Shown here piece by piece: positions 38,656-50,434 of a stretch of 64,000 nt of DNA. Source of the stretch: Sinohyriopsis cumingii (taxonomy: Eukaryota > Mollusca > Bivalvia > Unionida > Unionidae); NCBI GenBank assembly GCA_028554795.2, contig CM068824.1, positions 164,793,946 to 164,857,945 on the forward strand, given 5' to 3'. Made by a program: the position numbers and the translations under genes. The notes beneath the pieces were generated by a model. That model was given only the letters and a program-made list of their open reading frames with translations, was not told the origin of the DNA and made no database searches. Positions within the stretch are counted from its first letter, which is position 1. Each line of letters begins with the position of its first letter.

Positions 38656-39543
38656 ATGAAACGATCGCACAACTTCGATGAGAAAGGAGAAGAAAGTAAT
38701 AGGAATAAACGTTACCTATCGCCTTGCACACAAATGAGTGAGCAAGATTCCATACCTTCTACGTCTGCATCCAGACCAAGAGAGTCTACGCCAAGCCAAA
38801 GTCTACCATCAACATCACCACCATCACATGAAAAGCATTGCCACATTCGAGAAACGGATAAACCCTCCTCTAGAAAATTTAGAACTAAGGCCTTCACTTA
38901 CAGGGCGAAGTTTAAAGATTTAAATTTAGACGTACCGATGGAGAAAGCAGAAGGGTTCATCACCGATGTGTGTGATTCTTTGTTAACCACACTGAAACGA
39001 CTATGTGAAACCAAAGAGGACGATTGCTTGAGACTCCCCATTTATCACGAAAGTTTGAAGTCACCCGTTTGGAGCGAGTTTAGCAGCCCGGCAGAAATGA
39101 CACCTTCCAAAGACATCGACAAGATTCAACACGTGCAACAATCCAACGACAATTTTCACATCACCGATGGAAAAGCGGCACTGTTCATGAACTGCGAGTC
39201 TCGTCCCCAAGGGACCGGACGCTAAAAGGTGTTATTGGTGGAGGACCTTCGCAGCACTAAACACAGCATCGTCCGAATTAACAACACTCAAGACAAAATG
39301 TGTTCAGCCCGCGCCATAGCCGTGGGACGAACGTATGCCGACAAGAACGACACAGCAGAATGGAAAAGAATCTTGGAGAACATTCGAAAATCGAACAGAG
39401 CCAAACAACAAAGAGAAGCATAACTCCTGTTATAGCAAGCCGGCCTATCCAAAGACACGCCATGCGGCATTCCTGAAATGCAAATATTTGCAAGACATTT
39501 GGCTCACGCTACACGTTGAAAGTGAGAAATGTGACTATAGATA
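38656..39543 (+). pseudogene. POLB: Polymerase N-terminus of copy B (5' part)
   Basis: It starts MKRSHNFDEKGEESN and parallels copy A through SSRKFRTKAFTYRAKFK, AEGFITDVCDSLLTTLKR and KIQHVQQSNDNFHITDG. In-frame stops occur at 39,223-39,225 (TAA) and 39,421-39,423 (TAA). At the site of copy A's first stop it reads VGRTYADKND with CGA for Arg. It ends within a Cys region (KCDY) exactly where the LTR element begins. Confidence 0.85.
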
Positions 39544-39924
39544 TGTTATAAGTATGATTGCCTGTATCAGATTCTAACTGTTAGTAGTGACAGTTGGCCA
39601 GAACATTAATCCCAGCATTCTGGATATTAGATACCAGAGACCGTCAACGGGTTCCGTTCTTTTGTTTATCTTCTCATGGGTAACTGAGCCATAACCAGTT
39701 AATGGCCTTGGATACGGCACAAAACTTAAGCAAATTATGATCATTTATCTCTGACCCTTACTAAAACAAGGGCAGAGTGGTAGAGCAGACAGTTTTGTAG
39801 CTGGGGCTTGGTACTGTAAGCAACAATGTTTTTTTAAGTTTTTCTGAAGATTATAGATTTATTTTACTTAAAGTTGTAGGACCCTTACTTGGTGTTTGTG
39901 TGTCCTTTGAACCCGAATGTAACA
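39544..39924 (+). repeat. 5' LTR
   Basis: Begins TGTTATAAGTATGATTGCC and ends CGAATGTAACA. It differs from the 3' LTR at many positions, so the insertion is not recent. Confidence 0.88.
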
Positions 39925-40204
39925 TTCCAATAATTCTGTGTGGATTATTTGGAATTGTTCAGTACCTTGGAATTGTATTCGACATTTCTGGAGGATGTGG
40001 ATTCAGCAAATCTGTGTGTGATATAGTAGCACTGATTGGTTGTACTTTTTGTATAACGTACAGTTGTTGATTGCTGAGTGCAAAGTGTGTATCACTGTAA
40101 CGAGTGTACATGGATAAGCCCAGAAATTCGTAAAAAAGAAAAACTAGTCCAGTGGCTGTAAAGACAGTGACATAATTTACATTACATACATATAGTTTGT
40201 CATT

Positions 40205-40456
40205 ATGTCGGTTGCTGATGACGTCGAAGTTGAGGGAACAACGGTTTCTTCAGGACGAACACGAAGAAAAGTGGCAGCACAGAATTTGATGGAATTTACA
40301 GATAATGAAGTTATGGAGTATGAAGAGGAACTTAACCTTGAGCACATGCAACCACCCAAGGAAACAAAGCGAAAACCTAGTACAAAGAAAAATGAAAGAG
40401 AATTGGAGTTAAGACAGAAGGCGTTTGAATGGGAGATGGAAAGAGAGAAATTATAA
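40205..40456 (+). pseudogene. Gag N-terminal part
   Basis: An 83-aa piece starting MSVADDVEVEGTTVSSG, ending in a Glu/Lys-rich helix (RELELRQKAFEWEMEREKL) at a TAA stop. In relatives this helix continues into the capsid part, which here resumes at 40,511, so the stop probably splits one Gag gene. Confidence 0.6.
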
Positions 40457-40510
40457 GATTATAAATTAAGCGTTTGGAAATTGAGTTAGAAAAAGTAAAA
40501 CATCAAGAAA

Positions 40511-41386
40511 ATGCGACAGAAGAAAACAGCTTCATTTAAGGTAAAGCTTCATGAAATCAGGAAAGGGCTGATTGATCACTTTGGAAAGAGACAGCATGAA
40601 CATTTCACTGCTTTAGTGAGCATGAAGAAGGAAAGCATTGATACGTATCTTGGTCTGATAGCCAGGATTGATCAGTATATAAAGCTTTTCTTAGAGGATC
40701 GTGACCCATTTATTTGTCTTTGTGAGGAATTTTTCTTGAAAGCCTTGCCACAAGAGCAAGCAAAGTGGATTAGGAGGGAAAAGGACTGTAGTCCAGTTGT
40801 AGAGGCTGCAGAAGATAACATTTCCACCAACGTACAACATCAAGGGCAGAAGACTAAGTTTCGTCAAAATATAAATGTAAATAGTAACAAGACGAATATT
40901 CAGAACTTAAATCAGCAAGAGAAACTAACATCGACGAATGACCAGTCCAAACATAGGAATAGGCAGTGTTATCGATGCAAGCAATATGGACATATCGCAA
41001 GGTATTGTCCAACAGATGATATGAAACATCATGGCAACCCAGCAACTTGTTTTGTTAAGCCAACAATTGGTGAAAGGCTTATTTCGGAAACAGGTAGTGT
41101 AAATGGGCGCGAGATCATGTTTGTGAAGGACACTGGCTCCGATATGACCTTGATAAGAGAAGAGTTCATTGACAAGAGTTTCAAGCTGGAGGGGCACAAA
41201 GTTACGTTATACACAGCAGCGGGTCAGCCATTTACCGCACAGTTGGCTGTGGTACACGTCAACACTACGTATTATAAGGGATCAACGCAAGTGAGTCTTG
41301 TTTCAAATTTAGCCGCTCAAGCCCTATTGGCAATCGATATACTTAGCATGAAAGGGTCATTCGTTGTTACGAGGTCGATGGTATAA
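40511..41386 (+). pseudogene. Gag C-terminus with CCHC knuckle and aspartic protease
   Basis: The 291-aa frame contains a capsid-like helical part (LFLEDRDPFICLCEEFFLKALP), a nucleocapsid knuckle (CYRCKQYGHIARYC) and a retroviral-type protease with FVKDTGSDMTLI (active-site DTG) and ALLAIDILS (flap-end hydrophobic-Gly-like motif altered). Gag and Pro are thus in one frame. Reverse transcriptase should follow but does not. Confidence 0.75.
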
Positions 41387-41525
41387 GGACTCGAAGATGC
41401 TAGGACTGTGGAAAATACTGACTAATGTGAGGATGAGGATAAGAATGAAGTTGTCAACAACAGCATCGACACATAAGATACTGATAAGCGTGATGACACT
41501 GAAGTTTACAAACTTTCAGGAATGA

Positions 41526-42660
41526 ATGCGGACATGTTGTCGAAACTACAGATTGTGGATATTTCACTGCAAAGTATTAGAGATGAGTCCTTTGCTACTT
41601 GTGAAGAGGCTGAGGCGAAGCCAATGGCATTCTTCTGGGAGAATTATATTTTGCGGCGGAAATGGCAGTTCGCGTGGAGGGGATCAAATTGTTGTACCAT
41701 TAGGATTACGAAAAGTGGTTATGGAGCTGGCACACGATCGACCCCTTGCAGGTCATATGGGTATAGAGAAAATAAAAGAGACGTTTCTCCAATCGTTACT
41801 TTGGCCTGGATTGTTTTCAGATGTAAAAAGATATTGTACATCGTGTCATGAATGTCAGATGACAGCAAAACTGGCTCCAGGTGAGAAAGCATCAATGGTT
41901 TGCCTACCGGTGATAACAGAACCGTTCTCAAAAATTGCAATGGATATTGTAGGACCGTTATCTAGAACGAAGTCTGGACACAAATACATTCTGACGGTGG
42001 AAGATGGTGCAACGAGGTATCCCGAAGCTTTTCCTCTAAATAATATGGAGACAACGAGCGTAGCTAAAGCACTGATTGAGCTGTTTCGCCGTGTTGGTTT
42101 TCCAATGGTCATATTAACAGACAAAGGACCAACTTCACTAGCATCTTATACTGAAACAGTTGTGTGAGCTATTTGGTATCTGTGGAATTGTAATAACGCC
42201 TTATCACCCGCAAGCGAATAGAAAGGTTGAATGTTTTAACGGGACGTTGAAGTCAATATTGTGGAAGCTCTGTACAGACAACAAGAATGAATGAGATGAG
42301 ATGTTACCATATTTGTTGTTTCCATACCGCGAAGTCCCACATGAGGAAACTGGATTCGCACCCATTGAGAAAGACCCAGTGGTGTTGCATGGTTTCCCGA
42401 GTAGAGGGCCAATGCCGAATGCTCGAGGCTTGTTTATGGGAAAAAAGGATGTCAGAAAGAAGTCAGCTGTGGAGCATATTGTGAATATGCATGAGAAGCT
42501 GGCCGACATTGGAATTCTTCTCAAAGATAAACAGTTGAATCACCAAAAGAAAATCAGAGCATTGTACGATCGTCACATGAAGACAAGAGAATTTAGTCCA
42601 GGGGATGAAGCCCTTATTCTCTTGACCTTAACGTGTGTTCCGAAAGGTAAACGATGTTAA
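41526..42660 (+). pseudogene. Integrase of the LTR element
   Basis: A zinc-binding HHCC region is visible (HDRPLAGHMG ... CTSCHECQ), then the core with IAMDIVGPLSRTKSGHKYIL (first Asp), ILTDKGPTS (second Asp) and, in a shifted frame after 42,167, a stretch with YHPQAN. The C-terminal part (42,301-42,660) has LLFPYREVPHEETGFAP. Frames are broken near 42,130-42,170 and elsewhere. Confidence 0.8.
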
Positions 42661-42899
42661 CTACCATGTATCTGTACCGGGTAGGCGCGTTACTGTAACC
42701 TATTATGTAAATTTACTTCGTGGATACAAGAGTGCTGTGATGCTGGCGACACAGGCAGACGAGAACAATGGTGTGAACATTGATTTTCCACCAAAAGTAG
42801 GTGAAGACGACACTGACGTTAAGCTAAGAGTAAACTTGACAAAAAAAACAGCCAGAAAATCTTTGCAACGAATTTCAGGATGTTCTAAGCCAGACAGTG

Positions 42900-43210
42900 A
42901 ACGATGAAGAACATGCGTTGGCCTATCTAAGCCGGAAACTTCTTCCGCGAGAGTAGAAATATGCAGAAATTGAGAAGGAAAGTCTTGCGATCGTGTGGGC
43001 GATTGATTAGTTAAGGTATTACCTGTCAGGGACAACATTTGAAATCGTGATTTACCACAACACACTGACATGGTTAAATCAAATACAAAGCAAGAATCAG
43101 CATCTACTTAGATGGTGTTTGGCACTCCAGCCTTACAACTTCATTATAACGCACAGGAACGGCAACCAGCATGGGAATGCAGATGGATTGTCGCGCATGT
43201 GCCTGAATTA
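42900..43210 (+). pseudogene. RNase H segment located after the integrase
   Basis: The DNA encodes HALAYLSRKLLPRE, then after a stop IEKESLAIVWAID, then YYLSGTTFEIVIYHNTLTWL and HRNGNQHGNADGLSRM. This is the gypsy RT-associated RNase H (the ADxLSR end is diagnostic). In Ty3/gypsy elements it normally precedes the integrase. Here it follows it, with no polymerase domain in between. Confidence 0.75.
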
Positions 43211-43577
43211 TGTAGGAATTAAACGACAAAAGATACTGGCGTGCTTAGTACACTTCAAATGCGCTGTGAAACCTACTAGAATATTTCAAGATTCATGGAT
43301 TTTTCGAACTTAAGTGTGTTCTGTTTCTTGAATCATAAGGAATTTATGTGGATATAGACCGTAACCAGTTTGTTGGATTTCCCCTATTCTGGATAGTCTC
43401 TGATAGAATTCAAGACTCCTTCACAGAGGTTGGTAGTAATGACTCTAAGCTTTGTACATTTTAGTAGTAACGTAAGCTTTATGCAAGTTTTATCATTTTA
43501 CTGAAGTACCAGCATGCAAGTTATTTTCAAAAACATTATTGTATCAATAACATAAAGTTTCCTCTTAAGAAGGGAGG

Positions 43578-43949
43578 TGTCAAAAGTATGATTGCTTGTA
43601 TTGGATTCTAGCTGTTAGTAGTGACAGTTGGCCAGAACATTAATCCCAACATTCTTGATACCAGAGACTGCCAACAGGTTCCGTTCTGTTATTTATCTTC
43701 CCATGGCTAACTGAGCCATAACCAGTTCATGTCCATGGATCAGGCACAAATGTTAAATTAATTAAGATCATTTATCTCTAACCCGTACTAAAACAAGGAT
43801 GGATTGGTACAGCAGGAAGTTTTGTAGCTGGGGCTTGGTACTGTAAGCAACACTGGTTTTTAGTTTATATGACGATTTTAGCTTTAATTTACATTAAGTT
43901 TTAGGACTCTTACTTGGTGTTTGTGTGTCCTTTGAGCCTGAATGTAACA
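43578..43949 (+). repeat. 3' LTR
   Basis: Begins TGTCAAAAGTATGATTGC after a purine tract and ends TGAATGTAACA, directly followed by the continuation of the copy B polymerase. Confidence 0.88.
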
Positions 43950-44215
43950 GAGTATAACAATCAAGAGCAACACAAGCATTGCGGATCGAAATGTCCAGGA
44001 TATTTGGTCTCTAAACCCTGTATTGACGAAGGACAAGAACGAGTACATTTCCCGCCTTGTCAGCGAACTTTTGTCAGCCCAGCCTGTTACCAACAACATC
44101 TGAAGACGCAAGGTACACAGTGGAAAAATGCTCGTCAGCTGCTGAGATGGCGTTCTACGCGTGGAGAAGTCATACGTACCAATAGTGCCAATAAATGCAT
44201 GTTTATTATATAATG
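43950..44215 (+). pseudogene. POLB: Polymerase fragment of copy B (continuation)
   Basis: The frame resumes YNNQEQHKHCGSKCPGYL and goes on CIDEGQERVHFPPCQRTFVSPACYQQHLKTQG, matching copy A. At the site of copy A's TAA stop (22,666) it has AAA (Lys). The zinc region is then damaged and the homology ends near 44,210. Confidence 0.85.
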
Positions 44216-44935
44216 AATTACGAAAATAGTAATGCTATTATTTCTGTGATTGAAAAATTACATGATGATGGTATAAAAAAATTCTGATCAACTTGATATT
44301 TAAAAAAAGCATTACTAGCCAAATACAGGTTTATAAAATTACTCCAGCTGTCAATGACACAGTCGTTTGCGACCGTAGATGACACAAAAGTTAAATAACT
44401 CGTTTCACTCGCACACGCGATTGAAAAAATTGGATCATAGTTGTCACATGAATAAGAAATAAAAAAGATTGTTAATGCGCGTGTAAGACAGCTGAGAAAC
44501 GTTATGTCGGATTGTAAACATGGTGGCAAAGTCAGTGGTGAAAGTGATTGTATGAGCTAAACAAAGTATGACATAAGGGGAATAATTCATTTCTTACCAA
44601 AGTAAAAAAATAAATCTTATTTTTGTGTTCTGAATCAGAATAACTTTTATTCTAATATTTTTTAAGCTTATCAAATTTAAGGCGAGAATGTGCATAATTC
44701 AGAATCATCAATAAGTATATTAACACTAAACTTTTCTGCCTTGACTTTGTCAATGAGGGACAGTGTCAAGATCGTTTTGACGACATTTTGAGTACCTCTT
44801 TGTTGTATACAAAAACCTCTCGCGTGTTGGTACATATATATTACGGAACAAATAATTGTTTGACAGACTTTTTTTTAAATATTTTATAGAGTCCTGATTT
44901 CGAAGATCTACGATGAAGATCTATGACCATACATA
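44216..44935. other. AT-rich junction without recognised genes
   Basis: Between the break of copy B and the first coding remnant of copy D. Frames are short; nothing recognisable. Confidence 0.45.
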
Positions 44936-45310
44936 CAAACTTATAGTGAGAAATTGCCCTCGCAAATCAAGGAGGTATCCGCGCTGGTCAGTAAGTTTGA
45001 AATGTGTCCGTGACAGCATCGGATTATGACATCGCAAATAAACAGATTAACAGGTTCTAGCACAATAAAAAATCCAGATGGAGCTTGAGGGGTAAATGTG
45101 TATAAAATATATCCCGGCTGGGCCTGACTGGATTTTTCAAGATCTACTTGATAGCTAACATCGAAAGCATCACATACAAGATTGACTGCGATCGTTGATG
45201 TGATCGCGACAACACCAGGTGATATACGACGACCTCCACCATATGGATCATTGTTGTACTTGAGGATGTTTGCCGGTGGGGATTTTTTTCTCCATGATTC
45301 TAGTGTCGCT
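44936..45310 (-). pseudogene. Unrecognised coding remnant of copy D
   Basis: A minus-strand frame without a start stays open for about 120 codons: ILKYNNDPYGGGRRISPGVV, AITSTIAVNLVCDAFDV, YILYTFTPQAPSGFFIVLE. The beta-rich composition would suit a structural protein. I cannot name it. Confidence 0.35.
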
Positions 45311-45345
45311 GGAAAATTATTCGTCGACGATTTCGTGAACTGTGT

Positions 45346-45663
45346 GTTGTGATGTGATTTGGATTTTTAACGTAACTTTAACAATTTTTCAGTCATATCG
45401 CTACGATGTTTGCAATGTGGCAGCTTATAGTGATGTCTAGCACTGGGGCATCATGCCGCAGACATGTAGCATGATGTCCCACCCAGTCACGTTATCCTGA
45501 CACCAGGCCAACCAGTCCTAACACTAACCTCTTAATGCTGAGCACGAAGCGAGACAGCTGTTAGTACATTTTTGTAAGTCTTTGGTATGACTCGGCCGGG
45601 GATCGAACCTACGACCTCCCGCATCCGAGGCGGACGCTCTAACCACAGTGCCACCGGAGCGGT
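45346..45663 (-). mobile_element. tRNA-derived SINE, family 2, copy 2
   Basis: Same sequence as 36,834-37,150, same orientation, including the tRNA-like head with GTTAGAGCGTCCGCCTCGG and GGTTCGATCCCC. Confidence 0.8.
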
Positions 45664-46086
45664 ATCGTTAACTTATTTTGTAAACTCGACGTCATTAAAG
45701 CCTGGTATTTTGAATTTTGGTAGTTCTGCTTCTGTAATCGCAGAGTGTCTGAGAAACAGCTGCTGAACTGTCGTCGAATAAGGAGGCTGAAAATCGGCAA
45801 ATGCATTACTGGTGGCAATCACTGTTTTAATGATAACCCGATTGACAAACTTGAGGTTAGATGCATCTTGGTTTAGATGTTGTATTGTTGCATGATCTGT
45901 TGCTTTATATCATCGTTGTAATATTGTGCGACACTGGAAAATAAATTTCACAATTCGTTGCTCACTCGTTTATGTTCAGATTTAATGATGTCAGGAAATG
46001 CGTTAATACATTCTTTGTGTATAATCTGTTTTCTATCATCATCATAATCATACATGTTTCTTATTATTTTAGGAAGTCTTGTACCA

Positions 46087-46712
46087 TCAGACGTAGTAAA
46101 ATAGTTTTTTTTCATCGTATATGCGTCTACTTATATACGTCCATGGATGAATTTTTCGACACTCTGGAAAATTTAAAAACATCCGTTCGTCTGAGGTATA
46201 ATCGCCGCGTTGAGGCTGTGGTATTGCTGCAGGTGCTGGTGGTTGTACTTCCGGCCAACTTAACACAGCTCGGATCGGCGACTGATATATATCGACGCTG
46301 TAGTCCGAAGTTGATATTTCTATCTCAGCTGATAACGTTGGCTTATAAACCGTAAAAGCGATCTTGGATTCTTGTGATAGATTTAAATCTGCGTTGGAAC
46401 TCATCGTTGATCAGTTCAATTTGATAATTGCCCGTAGGTATGCTTACAACATTCCAGTCTGATGACACATCGTTTATTTTAAACAGGCAAATAACAATGA
46501 ATTTTTTGCTAGCAACCCACCGAATGACCTTGATCCAATATTTGGCCAGCTATTATGTTCTCGCAATTGTGCTAGTGCTATTTTTCTGGCTGGAATCTAC
46601 GTTGGAAAAGAAAAGACGAACTCAAGTTTGTTTGAGCTCGCTGATATCATAGTGGTTTTTGGAGAAGTTATATTAGCGACGATCTGTTGTAGCAATTCTT
46701 GTGACATTATAA
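46087..46712 (-). pseudogene. Possible minor capsid (penton-like) remnant of copy D
   Basis: On the minus strand an ATG near 46,711 opens MSQELLQQIVANITSPKTTM, then LEFVFSFPT, a stop, and PARKIALAQLREHNSWPNI. The last phrase is the kind found near the N-terminus of Polinton-like minor capsid proteins. A further ORF (46,404-46,087) begins MSSNADLNLSQESKIAFTVY. The family call is tentative. Confidence 0.35.
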
Positions 46713-46859
46713 TTTAAATCTCGAATTTTCAAATCCGAGATCTGATAGGCAATAACGTAGATTATACATTGTGTCCTGACACAGTTAGGGCCTCATGGCA
46801 AATCTTAATCATTTATGTGAATTTCTGATCTGATATTACTCCATCATTGAGTCTGATGA

Positions 46860-47115
46860 TGCCGCGGACAACTTCATTGTGTACAAGTGTAATTTATTAA
46901 CCGCGAAGGTAGATATTTTTTTTGCGATGATATTAAGAATGCCGGCCATTCCGGTTACAACTGAAACACCAATTCATATCCCTGATGCTATCACGTATGT
47001 GGCCGATAATGCGCCGATGACCGTTACTGTTCCAGCGATGATCGCGTATTCAGAATATACAGTTATGTCGGTAACAAAGACATGTCTGGGATATTTATTT
47101 TTTTGCTTTGCTGTA
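46860..47115 (-). pseudogene. Hydrophobic Gly/Ala/Val-rich protein remnant
   Basis: The minus strand encodes VYSEYAIIAGTVTVIGALSA, then an in-frame TGA and GVSVVTGMAGILNIIAKKI. The two hydrophobic segments suggest a membrane protein of copy D. Confidence 0.35.
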
Positions 47116-47249
47116 TGATCGTCGATGATATTTCTCAGTTGGGTATGCCACGAACCTACCTGCTTTTATCGAAAACGCTAAACTTCAATTGGGGAGTTCA
47201 TTATTATATGTAATAGGAACACTTCAAGAAGGTGGTACACTGGCGACGA

Positions 47250-47820
47250 ATTCAAGACACCAAGAATACAATACGGAGGCGCCTTTTTCTTCGGGTTCCA
47301 CCACAAATATTTCCTCGTTGTTTTTCTCCAATATCACTAAAATAGATCCAGAAGATCCAGTTAGTGGATAACACCTTGAATTGTGGTAGATATTGTAAAT
47401 GTTGTAACGCCGAGTACTGACAACATGTATATGCCGATAACCTTAGCGCGATGTTTGTTGTATTATTGAGTGGTGTCCATAATGCTGATCCAGACTCTAC
47501 TGTATACGTCACGTCATCGGTAATATTTTAATGTCAGAGAGTTTAATGTCGATGACTGCTGGATTTCCGAAAAATATATGAATGGTTTTATTTGTGTTTC
47601 TACGAAACTTTGTAAACGGGTTACATGATTAGAATATTCAGATATAGACGTGGTCAATCCATCATTGATTTTCATTAACGAGGTCATCATCTGGATGTTG
47701 CCACTGTCGACGTATTTCCGTTAATACTGTGATCACCTTTCATTGCATGATATATTTTAGCAACATATTTGAACCAAATTCACCAATGAGGCGCATTTAC
47801 ACGTTAAAACAATGTAAGAA
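47250..47820 (-). pseudogene. Fibre-like protein of copy D, distal part
   Basis: Pieces in shifting frames match the copy C fibre: FFGNPAVIDIKLSDIK here against FFGTPHAIDMKLVDIK there, and a SEYSNHVTRLQSFVETQ coiled region against AEYDVHAGAFGRFRRNFQ. The DVTYTVESGSAL piece probably continues beyond what copy C shows in this window. It is separated from its proximal part by a 2.6 kb AT-rich block. Confidence 0.6.
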
Positions 47821-50430
47821 AATGAAATTATCTGGAAACAACAACTTTATTCGTCCATTTTACAGAGAAGTATCTGAAAGTTAAACTGTACAAATTTCAA
47901 CAACACCATTTGACCCATATTTTGTTTATGTTTACTCACAAATATGGTCTCAAAACCTTAATTCTCAAGCAAACTACATACGTTAAAAGAGATCTTCTCG
48001 TATTTGGAAGTATTTGTTATGATTTACAAATAAATTATACAGTGAAAATAGTTGAAAATTGTAGAGTTAGGTATTTTGCGATAATTTCACATAAATTTTA
48101 TTCAAAACATTATTGCGTTTTGCTATTATGAGTTATGAAAAAAGACAGATAAATGTACGTAAAGTAAAATACATCTACACCAAACTTTCTCATATTTTAA
48201 ATTTCATTTAAATTGATAATAATGAATATTCAAAACGTTCAAAACATTTCAAGTTGTCAAATTTATAACATCTTAATCATAGCAGTTTCCGATTGAAAAT
48301 ATAAGCACGAATGTTTAAAATGTGTATGCCTTTTTAGTCACTCCAAAAATATAAAGTGTGTATCTGGGTATACGTGACTTTAGATGTAAACATCATTTAT
48401 TTCGAAATTCTGTTTTAACCTGAATTGCGCAGTAGTCATGTTTAATACAGATGTTTATAGAGAATTTAGTCAGTTTGGGCTTAAAAACACTTGATGTCAA
48501 GGTGTTCATTTTGTTGTGACCAGTTTGGAGTTACATTTTTTTTAATTCAAATTATTTGGATGCTAAAAGATTAATTCTTTTTCCTGGAAATGTTTTAGTG
48601 CTCATACAGAATTCTTGGACAAAGACATTTTTTAAAATTTATTTCGGATTTCAAACACCGGAATATTATTGGCTGTGAAATAACAAAGAACTATAGACAT
48701 AACAGTACTATACTAGCTATAGTATACGTCATCGCCTTCCATTTTGGATTTTCGTCGGGACTAGAATATTAAATTATTAGGACTTCTAATTTTTAACACT
48801 TGGAATATTCTTTGATTATTTTTGGATTTTGTTCTTAAAACCCTAAGTTCCATTTTTTTCTTCATATTTAAACCTTGTTTTTTTCCCATGGAAATAAATT
48901 ATTTGTTAAATTTTACAAAGCTTGTTGTCTTCACCTTTTTTATTACTGTTTATTAGAGCCTAAACACGTAACATAAGACAAGAACGAGTGAGTGCAAACT
49001 TAGAGTTGCCCCGGTCTCACTGGTAGGGGACTAATAACGTAAGTATCGATAATACGTTACGAAATTATCATGAGTATAGATGAAATTAATTAATTTTTTT
49101 ATATAAATATTTACAAGTTTGGTTTGTTTCTAATTTACCTTTGCATTTAATCTTTTGTCCTAGTTTGTTTATAATTTACCTTCCCACTAAAGATTTGTTC
49201 TTTTTTATGCTTGTCCTTCAACCATTAGTTACCGAATATACTCATGTCATTCATTGTCACTTTTAAAACCTTTTAAAAATGTATCCAATTATAATTTTGT
49301 TTTTAAGAATAATTGTATAGTAAAGCTAAACTGAAGATCTATGTTGTACTCATATTTTACACTGATAATCATTTTTATTCTGGATTAAGTCCTAATACAT
49401 ATGTTACGCTCTGTAACGTATGTATCAGTAATTTATACAGTGATTACATCGCTTATAAACATAGAGGTCACTATATTTTATTGTATGATATATACTCTTT
49501 CTTTTTCACTGATTCCTGTCCAGTAAAAACGTAAGAGTCAATCAAAAGTTTTAATTGGAATCGCTTACCTATAGATGGGCTTTATTACATAGAGTATAAC
49601 ACAGTTTTAATGGCTTGTTCTCGTTGTACTTGATGTTTCTTTTTTTTTTTTTGTAAGAATCGAAAGATGGCGGCATGACACCTTTCAACATGCAAAGTTG
49701 GCCGGCTATCATCACGTGTTCCGTTGTTTAGTATATCTTTGTCACGTATGTATCGGTAACATACATATTATTAAGCATTATTTATGCTAAAATTTGTCAA
49801 AATAGTACTTGTTAGATTTATCAAGATTTTATTTTTAGACATATCTGAAACATGATTACATTTTCGAAGGGTTTATTCATTCCTTTGATTTTGAATTCAT
49901 ATTAATGGGACCGAGCAACGTAAGTAACCTATATTTTATGACCAATGAACATCACAACATATAGCACGTAAAAAATGATATGCATTTCTTTATTGTTATT
50001 TTTATATATATAATAAAACGTACAAGCGAATTTTGAGCGCCTTTTATACTCCACAAAATTCTCATTTTACACCCAAAACAAATGCCGTCCATAAAAAAAA
50101 AGGGTTACGTATGAATCATGACCTTAGCGACCTACATTTTAAAGTCTCGTAAATGAATGTTCAGGGTATAATTATTCAAACTTTGCTTTAGATTTCTCAA
50201 AGAGTATATACGATTGATTCAGAGACTTTTTAATTCAGTCTTCAATTTTATTTTTCTTTATCTGACAGAATTGGCTCCTAATTACACTAGCGACAGTAGC
50301 GTAGGCATTGGTATACACCATTTAGGTTGCGATATTTTTAGATCCAAGCTTTATTTATTGTTTACATTTTTTGTTGGGGAATGATAGGCGTATATTGATA
50401 TAGCAAAAAGGCATGCATTAAGGAAAGAAA
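47820..50430. other. AT-rich 2.6 kb block interrupting the fibre gene
   Basis: No recognisable gene. Short phrases recur (TTTGTTTMTAATTTACCTT at 49,120 and 49,170; several ACGTAAGTAWC). It splits the fibre gene of copy D and is likely an inserted repeat, but I cannot define its ends or a target-site duplication. Confidence 0.45.
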
Positions 50431-50434
50431 TGAG

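Larger units (their letters stand above)
39544..43949 (+). mobile_element. Gypsy-type LTR retrotransposon, rearranged
   Basis: Two direct LTRs (39,544-39,924 and 43,578-43,949) start TGTY and end TGTAACA and share long blocks such as GACAGTTGGCCAGAACATTAATCCCA. A purine tract AAGAAGGGAGG precedes the 3' LTR. Between them are Gag, a CCHC knuckle, protease, integrase and an RNase H segment; the reverse transcriptase proper is missing. It splits the polymerase of copy B with no visible loss of flanking sequence. Confidence 0.9.
36330..44215 (+). mobile_element. Polinton copy B, decayed, opposite orientation to copy A
   Basis: Matches to copy A occur in collinear order: 36,520-36,620 with 5,125-5,230 (GTTGACACCTCTTAGTCTCATCCCAACACATTT); 36,660-36,800 with the promoter at 25,050-25,210; 37,540-37,780 with the coiled-coil gene; 38,080-38,518 with the zinc-knuckle gene; 38,656-39,543 and 43,950-44,215 with the polymerase N-terminus. 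The copy is truncated inside the polymerase at about 44,215 and split by an LTR element. It keeps only the replication end of the element. Confidence 0.85.
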
